39,409 bases of DNA, taken from NCBI RefSeq assembly GCF_040545475.1, contig NZ_JBEPMA010000017.1, forward strand, positions 1-39,409, written 5' to 3'. Positions 7,826 to 16,855 of the stretch are shown one piece after another. The notes beneath the pieces are model-generated. The model saw only the letters and a list, made by a program, of their open reading frames with translations. It did not search any database and was not told where the DNA came from. Each line of letters begins with the position of its first letter. The stretch's first letter is position 1. This stretch comes from Peptoniphilus_A olsenii (lineage in GTDB: Bacteria; Bacillota; Clostridia; Tissierellales; Peptoniphilaceae). The translations under genes and the position numbers were made by a program.

Positions 7826-8653
7826 TTACCTAAAATTAACTATTTTAGTCTTTGAACTATTATATATATCTCTAGGTGTAATTCCTGGTTCACCATTACC
7901 TGATACTTCTATATCAATCCCTTGATTTTTATATGACGCCCAAACTAATTCAGAACAATACCAGTCATTCTCATTAGAACTAGTATCTTTTTGAAAATCA
8001 ATACTATAAGATTTACCAAGTTGTCCTTTGCAAAAATCAACTGCTGAATTTATATTCTGTGATGTTGCATTTGTTACACGTAGAACAGTTGCATTTTTGT
8101 CGTCAACTCTTGTATCATCTAAGCAACTTCTAACCACACCTTTATCTATAGCTTCAATAATTCTTATATATTTTTTACCATTAGATGAAGTATATTTGCC
8201 TTCTACAATTGCTATATGACCAGTAATACCAAATCCGCCATTTGCTTCAAAAATAACGTCTCCCTTTTTTACTTTCTCATATAAATTATACTTACTATAT
8301 TTAGGCGTAGCACTTGATGGTAAAGATGTTCCAATGTTATAGTACCATTTATCAGAGCCACTACTGCTACTCCTACTTTCATAAGTTTCATTTATTGGTT
8401 CTAAAACATCTAAATAAGCATTAGTATATTCCTCAGTAGTGGAAAACCCAGACTCTTCAAAAGCGTCTTTATATTCTTCAAATGACATACTAAATGGTAT
8501 TCCATATAACTCAGATTGACTTTCAATTTTAGAATACCCTTCATATAAGGAATCATTTTGATAATTAGATGCTTATGATTTAGTTAATCCACACGCACCT
8601 ATAGTAACGATTAACCCTAGACCTATAACGTGTTTCAAAATTTTTCTTAACAT
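7826..8653 (-). pseudogene. secreted YiiX/NlpC-type papain-fold amidase, nonsense mutation after the signal peptide
   Basis: The gene should start at ATG 8653 behind GGAGG, with a signal-like N-terminus (MLRKILKHVIGLGLIVTIGA, then CGLTKS). A TAA at 8573-8575 (codon 27) follows at once. The same frame then stays open to the end. The body shows a permuted papain-like amidase core: GDVIF, FGITGHIAIVEG (His), then NDWYCSELVWASYK (Cys) and GITPRDIYNSS. Such enzymes cleave cell-wall peptides or lipid-linked amides. A shorter product could start at the Met at 8488, but it would lack export signals. Confidence 0.7.
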
Positions 8654-8766
8654 TTTTACCTCCATTCTAATATTACTTAAAGTCATTTTACTTTATTTTA
8701 ATATCTTTTCAATGGATATACGTTTTAATTCAAAACTAATATTTTACAACCTTGTCATATATAATT

Positions 8767-9179
8767 TTAATCAGATTTTAAATCTGAAGTTTCTTTTAAT
8801 CCTTGATTGTGTAAGCGATGAATATGCCTAATATCATAATTCATCTCAACAGCTATCTTCTGCCAAGATTTAAAACAAAGATATTTTTTTCAAGAATAAC
8901 TTGAATCTCCTTATCTTTAATTCCTTTAATCGTTCCCACAATTTCAGCCTTCAAATCTACAAGTTTATCTATATACCTATTGATTTCTTCTTGAAGATCT
9001 ATAATCTTCACTATTGTTTCTTCAAGTCTTGATGTTCCTCTACTAGGACTCTTTGGCATATCTGATAAGGTTGATGTGGCTTTTGTAGCTAGTGTATTAA
9101 GACTTTCTACTTGCTCAAGCTTAGAATTAATTCTCTTGTCCAAATAAAATGCTTGTTTTAAATATTCTTTTGCATTCAT
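8767..9179 (-). pseudogene. phage DUF1492 protein, frameshifted
   Basis: Starts MNAKEYLKQAFYLDKRINSK, characteristic of the DUF1492 family that precedes terminase modules in Firmicute phages and resembles sigma-factor region 4. An extra A in a homopolymer near 8885 moves the frame to an early stop at 8853. In the corrected frame the expected C-terminus continues as KYLCFKSWQKIAVEMNYDI, then HRLHNQGLK, to TAA at 8767, which is the helix-turn-helix part. The mutation removes the DNA-binding half. Its leader sequence is nearly identical to that of topB. Confidence 0.75.
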
Positions 9180-9190
9180 TTCTTACCTCC

Positions 9191-9215
9191 ATAAATAAAA
9201 AAAGAGCGAAAGATT
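9191..9215 (-). repeat. leader sequence duplicated from the topB leader
   Basis: About 25 bases (ATAAATA, A-run, GAGCGAAAGATTT on the plus strand) matching 11061-11085 except for A-run length. At topB the hairpin is complete. Here only one arm remains, because the methylase fragment joins exactly at the loop (about 9215). The shared leader probably mediated the rearrangement. Confidence 0.7.
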
Positions 9216-9336
9216 TAACACAAGCCTTATCTATTTCTACATAATCAACAACTTCATAAGGTATCTTTAAATTAATAAAAGCCTTTCTAATAGCACCTAT
9301 GCCACCGAAAAGCTCTAATATTTTTACCTTATTCAT
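9216..9336 (-). pseudogene. C5 DNA methyltransferase, N-terminal fragment
   Basis: Starts at ATG 9336, overlapping the last codons of topB, and reads MNKVKILELFGGIGAIRKAF (S-adenosylmethionine motif I), then VDYVEIDKACVKS. It is cut there, before the catalytic PCQ loop, and runs into the leader of the DUF1492 gene. The rest of the gene lies at 7234-6527. About 60-80 residues holding the catalytic Cys are missing altogether. Confidence 0.8.
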
Positions 9337-11050
9337 TTAGATTGTTCTTGTACCTATCTACAAGCTCCCTTATACTATCTTCTATTTCTCTTAAAAAGTC
9401 TTCTTTATCTACTTCGCCAGAACTTATCTTTGCAAGTTTCATTTCCCATTCAGATGTTGTTTTAGCCGACTTGAACTTATCCTCTACAATCGATACAAGT
9501 CTATTGCCTTTTTCTGTTACAAGTAGATTTTTCTTATCTCTTCTTATGAGATCCTTATGAATAAGATTTTCGATAATTCCTGCTCTTGTAGCTGGTGTTC
9601 CTAAGCCTTTTCTCTCCACTTCTATATCTTTATCCAGTGATTCAATCCCTGCATTCTCCATAGCCTTTAAAAGTGTATCTTCATTATAATGACTTGGAGC
9701 TTTTGTAAATTTCTCAGATATATTTTTAGAAGTTAACTTAATTTTATCTCCAGTCTTTACATCTGGTAATTTATTTTCTTGTCTTTCCTTTCCATAGCTC
9801 TTTAGATACTTGGTATAACCTTCATCGATTATAGTCTTGCCACTTGCATTGAAGTTAAATTTATCATATTCATATCTGATTTTTCTGCTAGATTCCTTTA
9901 AGTTATCCGAACATGAAGCAAGTAATTTATTCTTAATTAGATTATAGATTTTGCTTTCTTTATCAGATAAATCTTTAGCTTTTTCAATACCAGATATAGT
10001 AGGAATAATTGCATAGTGGTCTGTAACCTTAGATGAATTAAAAATAGACTTAAAGTTTGATTCATTAACCGTAAAATCATCTTCAAGTCCTTCTAATAAT
10101 TCTTTCATAGTATTAACCATATCATCGGTTAAATTCCTACTATCTGTTCTTGGATATGTGATTAGCTTTTTTTCATACAGACCTTGTGCCAGATTTAAAG
10201 TGTCATTTGCTGAATATCCAAAATATTTATTTGCTTCTCTTTGTAAGGTAGTGAGATCATAAGGTTTATCTGGTTTTGTGCTTACTTCTTTATCTTCTAC
10301 CTCTGTAATAACTATTTCATCTTCTAGTAAGTTTAATAGTTGTTCTGCAATTTCAATTTTATCAATCCTATCTGATACAAGTTTCAATCCTCCATAAGAT
10401 AGATCAACTGTATAGTATTTTTGCTTCTTAAATAGGTTTATTTCACTATCTCTTTTAGCTATTAAATATAGAGTTGGTGTTTGTACTCTACCAACTGAAT
10501 ATGTTTCCTTATAAATGCAAGAATAAAGCCTACTTAGATTCATTCCTACCAGCCAATCTGCAATAGCTCTTGCACTTGCTGATCTATATAAGTCTTCAAA
10601 GTTTTCTCCGTCTTTAAGATTTCTAAAGCCATCTTCAATAGCTTTGTTTTCCATTGAAGATATCCATAGTCTTTGAATCTTCTTCTTACATTTAGCTTGA
10701 TTATATACAAGCCTAAAGATAAGTTCTCCCTCTCTTCCAGCATCACAAGCATTTATAACTGTGTCGATGTTCTTATCGTTTAAAAGTTTCTTTAAAACTC
10801 CATATTGCTTCTTAGTGCTTTTAGATACTTCATAAATATATTCCTCTGGGATTATAGGAAGAGTGTCTATTGTCCATTTCTTCCATTTTTCGTCTATCTT
10901 GTCTGGACTTGCCATTTGAATTAAATGACCTACACACCAGGAAACAATGTAGCCACTTCCCTCATAATATCCGTTTTTTCTTGTTCTTGCTCCAATTACT
11001 TTTGCAATTGTAACTGCTACACTTGGCTTTTCTGCTATTACTAACTTCAT
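9329..11050 (-). CDS. topB: DNA topoisomerase III
   Basis: 573 residues from ATG 11050, preceded by GGAGG. TOPRIM domain: IAEKPSVA (6-13) and ACDAGREGE (101-109). The active-site Tyr lies in LITYPRTDSR (about Tyr299). Further type IA motifs are SVGRVQTPTL (185-194), the RAIADWLVGMN region, and KGLGTPATRA. This type IA enzyme decatenates and relaxes DNA using a 5'-phosphotyrosine bond. ICEs of this class carry it next to the VirB4/CD1108 block and a C5 methylase, as here. It is somewhat shorter than the ~700-residue versions because it lacks a zinc-binding tail. It appears intact and is one of the few undamaged genes in this stretch. Confidence 0.95.
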   Translation of the reverse strand: MKLVIAEKPSVAVTIAKVIGARTRKNGYYEGSGYIVSWCVGHLIQMASPDKIDEKWKKWTIDTLPIIPEEYIYEVSKSTKKQYGVLKKLLNDKNIDTVINACDAGREGELIFRLVYNQAKCKKKIQRLWISSMENKAIEDGFRNLKDGENFEDLYRSASARAIADWLVGMNLSRLYSCIYKETYSVGRVQTPTLYLIAKRDSEINLFKKQKYYTVDLSYGGLKLVSDRIDKIEIAEQLLNLLEDEIVITEVEDKEVSTKPDKPYDLTTLQREANKYFGYSANDTLNLAQGLYEKKLITYPRTDSRNLTDDMVNTMKELLEGLEDDFTVNESNFKSIFNSSKVTDHYAIIPTISGIEKAKDLSDKESKIYNLIKNKLLASCSDNLKESSRKIRYEYDKFNFNASGKTIIDEGYTKYLKSYGKERQENKLPDVKTGDKIKLTSKNISEKFTKAPSHYNEDTLLKAMENAGIESLDKDIEVERKGLGTPATRAGIIENLIHKDLIRRDKKNLLVTEKGNRLVSIVEDKFKSAKTTSEWEMKLAKISSGEVDKEDFLREIEDSIRELVDRYKNNLNE

Positions 11051-11064
11051 TAATACCTCCATAA

Positions 11065-11096
11065 ATAAAAAAGAGCGAAAGATTTCTCTCTCGCTC
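11065..11096 (-). terminator. leader terminator before topB
   Basis: Minus strand: GAGCGA (11091-11096), 12-base partly paired loop, TCGCTC (11073-11078), then six T, ending a few bases before the GGAGG of topB. Confidence 0.7.
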
Positions 11097-11103
11097 AAAG
11101 TAT

Positions 11104-11135
11104 TTCTCCCGAATATTGTATTTTTTTCGGGAGAA
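11104..11135 (-). terminator. hairpin after the HATPase/HTH fragment
   Basis: 9-bp perfect inverted repeat (11104-11112 and 11127-11135, TTCTCCCGA/TCGGGAGAA), 20 bases downstream of the stop of the upstream gene. The T-run is weak, so it may act in tandem with the topB leader hairpin. Confidence 0.5.
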
Positions 11136-11155
11136 TTCTATTTTCTTTTTTAACT

Positions 11156-11850
11156 TTATTTGTTTACTTTCCAATATCCGTCTTTAGCACTACCTATATA
11201 CTCGATTGTTTTTTCATCTGTGAGAACTTTTAAATCTCTCTTAATTGTACTTACGGACACGTATAATATACTAGAAAGCTCCAGTGATGTTATTTTTGAA
11301 TTTTCTTTTATAAGTTTCACTATCTTATTTCGTCTATCATTTGGTTTTAATTTTTTACCATCATTTTCACCCTCATTTTTCCCCTCACTTTGATCGTCAT
11401 TTTGAGTACCATTTTGAGTGTCATTTTGAGTGTCATTTTGGGTGTCATAATTTAAATTCTTTAAAATTGTAGTAAATGAAGATTCTGTTGACTTAAACTC
11501 TGGTTTTAATTCTTCTTTATAATTTTCTTCAGCTTCATAAGCTTCTATGATTTTTCTAAGTCCAGATCCTCTCCTTTCCATTAAATCCATCCTAGCAAAT
11601 ACATCCGCTATGATTGGGTTTCGCCTTGATGAAAATACATCTAGTGGATTTATATCTTGAATAAATGTACCATCATACATTCCTCCAGGAGAATATATTT
11701 CCAGTCTGTCATCATATATATCTATATGGACTTCACTACCAATTACTGAATAATCTCTGTGAATTAATGCATTGACTAGAACTTCTTGAACTGCTCTTTC
11801 AGGATATTCTGGATATTCTATTCTGTAGACTGGACCTTTTTTCCACATCT
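11156..11850 (-). pseudogene. AlbA-type ATP-binding/HTH transcriptional regulator, C-terminal part
   Basis: The recognisable part begins at YRIEYPEYPERAVQEVLVNA and LIHRDYSVIG (the HATPase_c_4-like domain of RecG-like AlbA_2 regulators), continues through SSRRNPIIADVFARMDLMER, and ends in a DeoR-like winged helix (ITSLELSSILYVSVSTIKRD). The N-terminal AlbA domain is missing, replaced by the start of a phage gp10 gene. An ATG at 11875 lies in junction sequence. A short hinge of Asn-Asp-Thr-Gln repeats, encoded by a 12-base tandem repeat near 11398-11450, links the two domains. It might still make a truncated product. Confidence 0.65.
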
Positions 11851-11876
11851 TTTTTGACTTCCTTTTTGACTTCATC

Positions 11877-11948
11877 TGTTGCCATATCAGAATATTCTTC
11901 TAAGCCTTTCATTATTTCACTGGCGAGGTTTTCAATTTTTACATTCAT
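11877..11948 (-). pseudogene. phage HK97-gp10-like tail/head protein, N-terminal fragment
   Basis: ATG at 11948 overlaps the stop of the head-closure gene (ATGA). The first residues, MNVKIENLASEIMKGLEEYS then ATDEVKKEVKK, match the start of gp10-family proteins. The family sequence is lost after about 30 codons, where the sequence changes to the regulator fragment. The exact join is uncertain (between about 11875 and 11840). Confidence 0.6.
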
Positions 11949-12277
11949 CTACTCACCTTCCTACACCTAAACTTTATAAATCTATTTTTGTAGTTCATAA
12001 AGTCAATTGAGATGATATTGTACTTCTCATCATCAAATAGAATTCTGTACTCTGAAGTATTAATATTCTTTAACCTATTTTGAAATCTCACAGTAAAAGA
12101 AATATCTGACCTATCTACTTCCATTCCTAGAAAAACTTCTTCGCCTTTACCTTGAAAGGAAATATAGGCTGAAGTTTCTATATAATCCGTCCATACTGAT
12201 TTATGGTTACCAATTTCATCTACCTCAACATTTTTATTTTGAAAGGTTATTTTTCTATTTAAATCCGATACCCTCAT
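11945..12277 (-). CDS. phage head-closure (head-tail adaptor) protein
   Basis: 110 residues. MRVSDLNRKITFQNKNVEVD and WTDYIETSAYISFQG are typical of SPP1 gp16/HK97 gp9-like stoppers, which plug the portal after DNA packaging. The ATG overlaps the stop of the connector gene. The frame appears intact. It lies in a truncated phage head operon without tail genes, so it is probably a relic. Confidence 0.8.
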   Translation of the reverse strand: MRVSDLNRKITFQNKNVEVDEIGNHKSVWTDYIETSAYISFQGKGEEVFLGMEVDRSDISFTVRFQNRLKNINTSEYRILFDDEKYNIISIDFMNYKNRFIKFRCRKVSR

Positions 12278-12549
12278 TAGAACTCAGCCTTTCTCATTCC
12301 AAATAATAAAGCCCTTAGAGTTAAGTTTAATTCAGAATAATCTGCCTCTTCTCTATGTTCATAAAGATAAGCGATCATATAGAGGACTGCTATTTTTCCA
12401 TTTGGATTTTTAGAAAGGTCTTCTTCACTATCAACTCTAGCGACATCCATGGAGTGCTTTATTGATGATCGGATGAGAGAATTAATCATCTCATCCTCAT
12501 CATCAAAATCCACCCTTAAATAGGACTTTGCCTCCTCAAGAGTAATCAT
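12277..12549 (-). CDS. phage head-tail connector (gp6-like)
   Basis: 90 residues: MITLEEAKSYLRVDFDDEDE and a helical body ending in LNLTLRALLFGMRKAEF, as in HK97 gp6/DNA-packaging proteins that form the ring under the portal. It has an ATG start and an overlapping downstream gene, in the standard siphophage order. Confidence 0.85.
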   Translation of the reverse strand: MITLEEAKSYLRVDFDDEDEMINSLIRSSIKHSMDVARVDSEEDLSKNPNGKIAVLYMIAYLYEHREEADYSELNLTLRALLFGMRKAEF

Positions 12550-12559
12550 AATTTACTCC

Positions 12560-13750
12560 TTAGGCAGTAGCACCGATTTTTAAAAGTTTAACTGCTTCTC
12601 TTAAAACAAGGATTCCATCTACTCTTTCTTTACCTAAGAAACCAACCATGCCATTTCCAGCAAATAGTTCCTTTAAGTCTTGGAATGACCTATTTCCTCT
12701 ATCTCCAATCTTGTAGTATGAAAAATCGCCAAAGGCTACTGCAAGCTTTCCTTTTTCAGCTTTTGGAGCAAAGGCAGATGTATAAGCAGGATATCCTAAA
12801 AGTCTATCTGGTTCTCCATCTTTAAGTGATGGTTGCCAAATATATGCACCATTAACATCTTTAAGTTTTCTAATTTGAGCAACTGTTGCATCATTTAAAA
12901 TGAAAGCTGCTCTCTTTCTATAAGGTCTGTCTAAAGAGTAAACTAAATCAATTAATTCATCTGCAGTAATTGTTTGAGACTTTGTTGTTACCCCAAGTTC
13001 TCCACCCTTTTTAGAGTCAAAAATTCCTGTAGGCTTATTTACTCCATCACCATTTAAGAAAGCGTCCTCTTCAGCATTTGCTAACGCTCTAGTAAATTCT
13101 TCAGTAATGTATTTTTCTAAATTAAAGGCTGCATCATATAGAAGTTCTTCAGTAACTTTAATACCAACATGGAGTTTATGTGCATCAAGAGATACTTGAT
13201 CAAATGTGCCATCTCCAAAGGTTAGTTGACCACCTTCTTCAACCCATAGGGCAGCTGGTTTTGTAGCTACAATATTGATTTTATGAAGTCCTGAAGTTTG
13301 AACTTTTGTAGCTAATTTTCTTACAATGTTTTCTTCCTCAAGACCATTTACAATATCTACTTCCATTTCTTCTGGAACTAAATATCCTCCACTTTCATCT
13401 GTACCAACTTTTAATTCATTAGAAATATCTCTGAAGTTAGTTCTTAATGCTTTCATCATAGACTTCTTATAGACATTTCTTGCTCTCATTGGTTTTTCTT
13501 CTTCAGTAAAAATAGCAGGTTCATTTGTTAGTGCTTGAGTTGTAGGTTTTTCTAAAGATTTATCCATTTCTTCTTCCCTCTTCTTTCTTTCAATTTCACG
13601 AGTATAATTCTCGATAGTTCTTTCCATCTCTTCATATGTCTTAAAGTCTTCATCAGACATTAGACCATTTTCATCTTTCTTAGATTCAGCAAATGCCTTT
13701 GCCTCATCCCAGGCTTTAGTTCTCTTTTCTAAAAGTTCTTTAATGTTCAT
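12560..13750 (-). CDS. phage major capsid protein (HK97 fold)
   Basis: About 396 residues from ATG 13750 (GGAGG upstream). An N-terminal charged coiled coil (about 1-90) is the scaffold-like delta domain. The mature shell protein begins near NVYKKSMMKALR and holds VGTDESGGYLVPEEMEVDIV, WVEEGGQLTFGDGTF and the C-terminal FGDFSYYKIGDRGN. The preceding protease gene would normally cleave off the delta domain. The reading frame is intact, but the protease is broken and there are no tail genes. Confidence 0.92.
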   Translation of the reverse strand: MNIKELLEKRTKAWDEAKAFAESKKDENGLMSDEDFKTYEEMERTIENYTREIERKKREEEMDKSLEKPTTQALTNEPAIFTEEEKPMRARNVYKKSMMKALRTNFRDISNELKVGTDESGGYLVPEEMEVDIVNGLEEENIVRKLATKVQTSGLHKINIVATKPAALWVEEGGQLTFGDGTFDQVSLDAHKLHVGIKVTEELLYDAAFNLEKYITEEFTRALANAEEDAFLNGDGVNKPTGIFDSKKGGELGVTTKSQTITADELIDLVYSLDRPYRKRAAFILNDATVAQIRKLKDVNGAYIWQPSLKDGEPDRLLGYPAYTSAFAPKAEKGKLAVAFGDFSYYKIGDRGNRSFQDLKELFAGNGMVGFLGKERVDGILVLREAVKLLKIGATA

Positions 13751-13752
13751 AA

Positions 13753-14439
13753 TTACCTCCAAGTATTTTTAATATTGTTTAATCTTTCTTCTACTTCGCT
13801 CATTGAATGAGTTTTTACTTCTTTATTTATCTTTGTTAAAAGTGAATTTGTAGCTGCTCGCCTTGAAAAGACCATGTTGGTGATTTTTTCATCTTTTCTT
13901 TTATCAGTGAGAGTTCCATCACAAAAACCCATCTCAATAGCTTTGTTCTTATCAAACCAAGTCTCTCCATCCATTAGATTAGAAATTTCTTCTCTGGATA
14001 AACCTGTTTTAATCTCATAGGCATTGATGATTGATTCCTTGACTTCCTTTAACATGTCTATAGCTTTTTGCATTTCTTTTGAGTCGCCAATGGCTACAGT
14101 TAAGGGGTTATGAATCATCATTAATGATGTTGGACTCATCAGCACTTCAGTTCCTGCCATGGCAATGACTGATGCTGCTGATGCTGCAAGCCCGTCAATC
14201 TTAATGGTCACATTTCCCTTGTGTTCTAAAAGCATAGTGTAAATTCTTGATGCTGCGATACAATCTCCACCAGGAGAGTTGATCCACACAGTTATGTCTC
14301 CACTTTTATTTTTTAATTCTTCAAAAAAGAGCCTTGGCGTGATTTCATCATCAAACCAAGACTCTTCTGCTATAACTCCATCTATATAGAGTTCATTTGA
14401 ATCCTTTTACCAGTTCCAAAATATTTTATTGTTCTTCAT
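13753..14439 (-). pseudogene. phage ClpP-like prohead protease, nonsense at codon 11
   Basis: The gene starts at ATG 14439, overlapping the 3' end of the portal gene. It reads MKNNKIFWNW and meets TAA at 14407-14409. The same frame then continues DSNELYIDGVIAEESWF, DDEITPRLFFEELKN and INSPGGDCIAASRIY. The catalytic Ser lies in GLAASAASVIAMAG and the His in MMIHNP. In heads of this type ClpP-like proteases trim the capsid delta domain. Internal starts would lack the N-terminal strand. Confidence 0.8.
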
Positions 14440-15667
14440 TAGGATTTATTTCTTCTCCTTTCTGCTGATAAAAACTACCAGCTTTATCAAGTGGTAGCAT
14501 ATTTCCATTTACGAGGTATAAGTCACCACCTTCTTCAGCTGAAATCCTATCTAGGTTTTCTAATTCTCTTATGTCATTTGCACTCATCCAACCATTCTGT
14601 CTTCCTACAGCATATCCATTCATTCTTGATTCATAGTCTCCTCTTAGAAGTCCATCAAGATTAAATTTAATAAAGTAGGATTCTTTTTCTTTCTTTGTTA
14701 GTAGTGCTCTTTCTAGGGATTGCTCCCAACGAACAATCCAAGGATCGAGAGTGTATTTAACAAATTCAAGTGACTGCTGTTCTATATTTGAAAATGACGA
14801 CTTCTCCAAGTCTCCAATCATATGAGGTGGTATTCTAAATATTCTTGCTATCTCATTTAATTGAAACTTTCTTGTTTCCAAAAACTGGGCCTCACTTGGT
14901 GCTATGGCTATAGGTTGGTATTTCATCCCTTCTTCAAGTACAGCCACTTTGTTGGCGTTCTTAGGCCCCTGAAAGGCAGCATTCCATGACTCTCTAACTC
15001 TTTCTGGGTCTTTAATAATTCCTGGATGCTCTAAAACTCCACCTGGTTGTGCTCCATTTTGGAAGAATGACGCTCCATAATCTTCACAAGCCATAGCCAT
15101 ACCAATGGCATTTTTAGCCATTGTAATTGGCGAGTATCCTATGAGTCCATCAAAACCAAGTCCTGGTATATGAAGGACATCTTCTTTTAAAAGATAAACT
15201 TCTTCAGATTTGTGATTGTATTTATAAAAGATTTCTCCATCCTCACTTCGCATTACAGTCATCTTGTTTGGCATTAGTGGATAAAGTCCAATGATCTCAT
15301 TTCTTCCATTACGAATTATCTGAGCATAGGCATTACCCCAAAGTAGTAGATGGGTCATTAGTGTTTCTCTAAATACAAATGAAGTCATCTCAGTATTTGG
15401 CTCATCGTGTAAAAGAAAATATATGGCATGGTCTTTTGCTTTTTCCTTTGAATTTGAGTCTCCTCTTTTATATAGATGAAGAGGAAGTCCTGCTAAGGTT
15501 TCAGCAAGAACTCTCACGCACGAATAAACTGCTGTCATTTGCATGGCAGTAAATTCGTTAACATTCCTTCCTGCTGTTGTTCTCCCAAATAAAAAAGACG
15601 ATGAAGATATCCTCTCCCCGTCTTTAGGTTTGTCTCTCGACTTAAATATTAAGTTTAAAATGTTTAT
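14426..15667 (-). CDS. phage portal protein with an ATA in place of the start codon
   Basis: HK97-family portal of about 413 residues: FLFGRTTAGRNVNEFTAMQM, AETLAGLPLHLYKRG, LLWGNAYAQIIRNG, VLHIPGLGFDGLIGYSP and FRIPPHMIGDLEKSSFSNIE. The portal ring is the DNA entry gate and terminase dock. AGGAGG (15675-15680) lies seven bases before ATAAACATT, where relatives would have ATG AAC ATT. The start codon therefore looks mutated to ATA (15665-15667). An upstream in-frame ATG at 15703 precedes the ribosome site and is unlikely. Confidence 0.85.
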   Translation of the reverse strand: MNILNLIFKSRDKPKDGERISSSSFLFGRTTAGRNVNEFTAMQMTAVYSCVRVLAETLAGLPLHLYKRGDSNSKEKAKDHAIYFLLHDEPNTEMTSFVFRETLMTHLLLWGNAYAQIIRNGRNEIIGLYPLMPNKMTVMRSEDGEIFYKYNHKSEEVYLLKEDVLHIPGLGFDGLIGYSPITMAKNAIGMAMACEDYGASFFQNGAQPGGVLEHPGIIKDPERVRESWNAAFQGPKNANKVAVLEEGMKYQPIAIAPSEAQFLETRKFQLNEIARIFRIPPHMIGDLEKSSFSNIEQQSLEFVKYTLDPWIVRWEQSLERALLTKKEKESYFIKFNLDGLLRGDYESRMNGYAVGRQNGWMSANDIRELENLDRISAEEGGDLYLVNGNMLPLDKAGSFYQQKGEEINPNEEQ

Positions 15668-15692
15668 ATTACCACCTCCTAATAGTAGGTAT

Positions 15693-15719
15693 GAAAAAAG
15701 CACCTACTTAGTAGATGCT
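15693..15719 (-). terminator. leader terminator before the portal gene
   Basis: Minus strand: AGCATCTACT (15710-15719) pairs with AGTAGGTGCT (15699-15708), then six T, then the AGGAGG of the portal gene. Confidence 0.6.
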
Positions 15720-15740
15720 AAGTTTTATAACTATTTATTC

Positions 15741-16001
15741 CTATTTTTTGCTATTCATTCCTATTATCATACCTAATAACATACCAATAGACATTCCAAC
15801 GGCTAAGTTTTCTTTACCTAGAGCTATTCCAACTGCAGTTCCTAGACACATACCAATGGCCATACCTTCAGACATATTATTTTCATCTTTTTCTTTATCT
15901 TCGTCAAATTTATATCTCTCTTTTTTTTTAGCACTACAAACTACATAAACAGCAAGTACGCATATTAAAAACACAGGTAATATTATTCTTAAAATCTCCA
16001 C
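15741..16001 (-). CDS. small membrane protein with glycine-zipper repeats
   Basis: 86 residues. One N-terminal hydrophobic helix (IILPVFLICVLAVYVVC, about 6-22), a charged segment (25-42), then a Gly/Ile/Met-rich region with GxxxG spacing (GMAIGMCLGTAVGIALG and GMSIGMLLGMIIGM) that probably packs as a second membrane hairpin. It lies between terminase and portal and so would be a phage-borne accessory gene. The function is unknown. Confidence 0.6.
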   Translation of the reverse strand: MEILRIILPVFLICVLAVYVVCSAKKKERYKFDEDKEKDENNMSEGMAIGMCLGTAVGIALGKENLAVGMSIGMLLGMIIGMNSKK

Positions 16002-16033
16002 TTTGTTTCCTCCTTTAATAATTTATACCCATA

Positions 16034-16855
16034 TTAAAATACAATCAATCCCCTATCATCATAGACCGATTCACTTGTATCATTACCACACCTTATAGCC
16101 CTGTCAAGTGCCATAATTGTAGCAATTACACCGTCAATCTTTTCTGTAGATTTTTCCTTATCTGCTTTTATATTTCCAGCAGGATCAGTTCGTATGAAGA
16201 TATTATCCATCATCCACCTTAGAACTGGATGACCTCCGTGGACTATTTTTCTTTCAAGAGTTAGTTTCATTAATTCTTTTGTTGGTGGAGACATGTCTTT
16301 AAATCCTTGACCAAAGGGAACTACTGTAAAACCCATGCCTTCTAAGTTTTGAACCATCTGAACTGCTCCCCACCTGTCAAAGGCAATTTCTCGGATATTA
16401 TACATCTCACCTAAGTCTTCTATGAATTTTTCAATAAAGCCATAGTGAACTACATTACCTTCTGTCGTCATAATATAGCCTTGTTTTTCCCATAGGTCAT
16501 AGTTTACATGATCTCTTTTTACTCTTAGGTCAAGATTATCTTCTGGTAACCAAAAGTAAGGTAATATTTGATATTTATCATCTTCGTCTATTGGAGGAAA
16601 GACTAAAACAAAGGCTGTAATATCCGTTGTGCTTGATAGGTCAAGACCTCCATAACAAACTCTGCCTTTTAATTCTTCTTCATTAACAGCAAAATTACAG
16701 AGGTCCCATTTTTCCATAGGCATCCACCTAATTGATTGTTTGACCCATTGATTAAGTCTTAGTTGTCTAAAAGCATTCTCTTCAGTTGGATTTTGCTTAG
16801 CCGATTCACAAGCTTGTCTTACTTTTTCTATTGGTACAGTTATTCCAAGAGATGG
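16034..16855 (-). pseudogene. phage terminase large subunit, C-terminal nuclease fragment
   Basis: The frame enters from the junction near 16855 as NPSLGITVPIEKVRQACESA and continues through QLRLNQWVKQSIRWMPMEKW. The RNase-H-like nuclease begins at YGGLDLSSTTDITAFVLVFP (first metal Asp) and continues through IAFDRWGAVQMVQNLEGMGF to KIDGVIATIMALDRAI. The N-terminal ATPase with its Walker motifs, about half of the gene, is missing. Without the motor it cannot package DNA. The upstream sequence is an ICE gene (CD1108-like), so phage DNA interrupts the conjugation operon here. Confidence 0.85.

Noticed and set aside
9127..9179. Tail of the methylase N-terminal frame after KACVKS as real protein
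   Set aside because: It translates the leader and first codons of the DUF1492 gene in the wrong frame and is a junction artefact.
10546..10752. Second minus-strand frame inside topB
   Set aside because: It overlaps the conserved type IA topoisomerase core in another frame and has no ribosome site or recognisable product.
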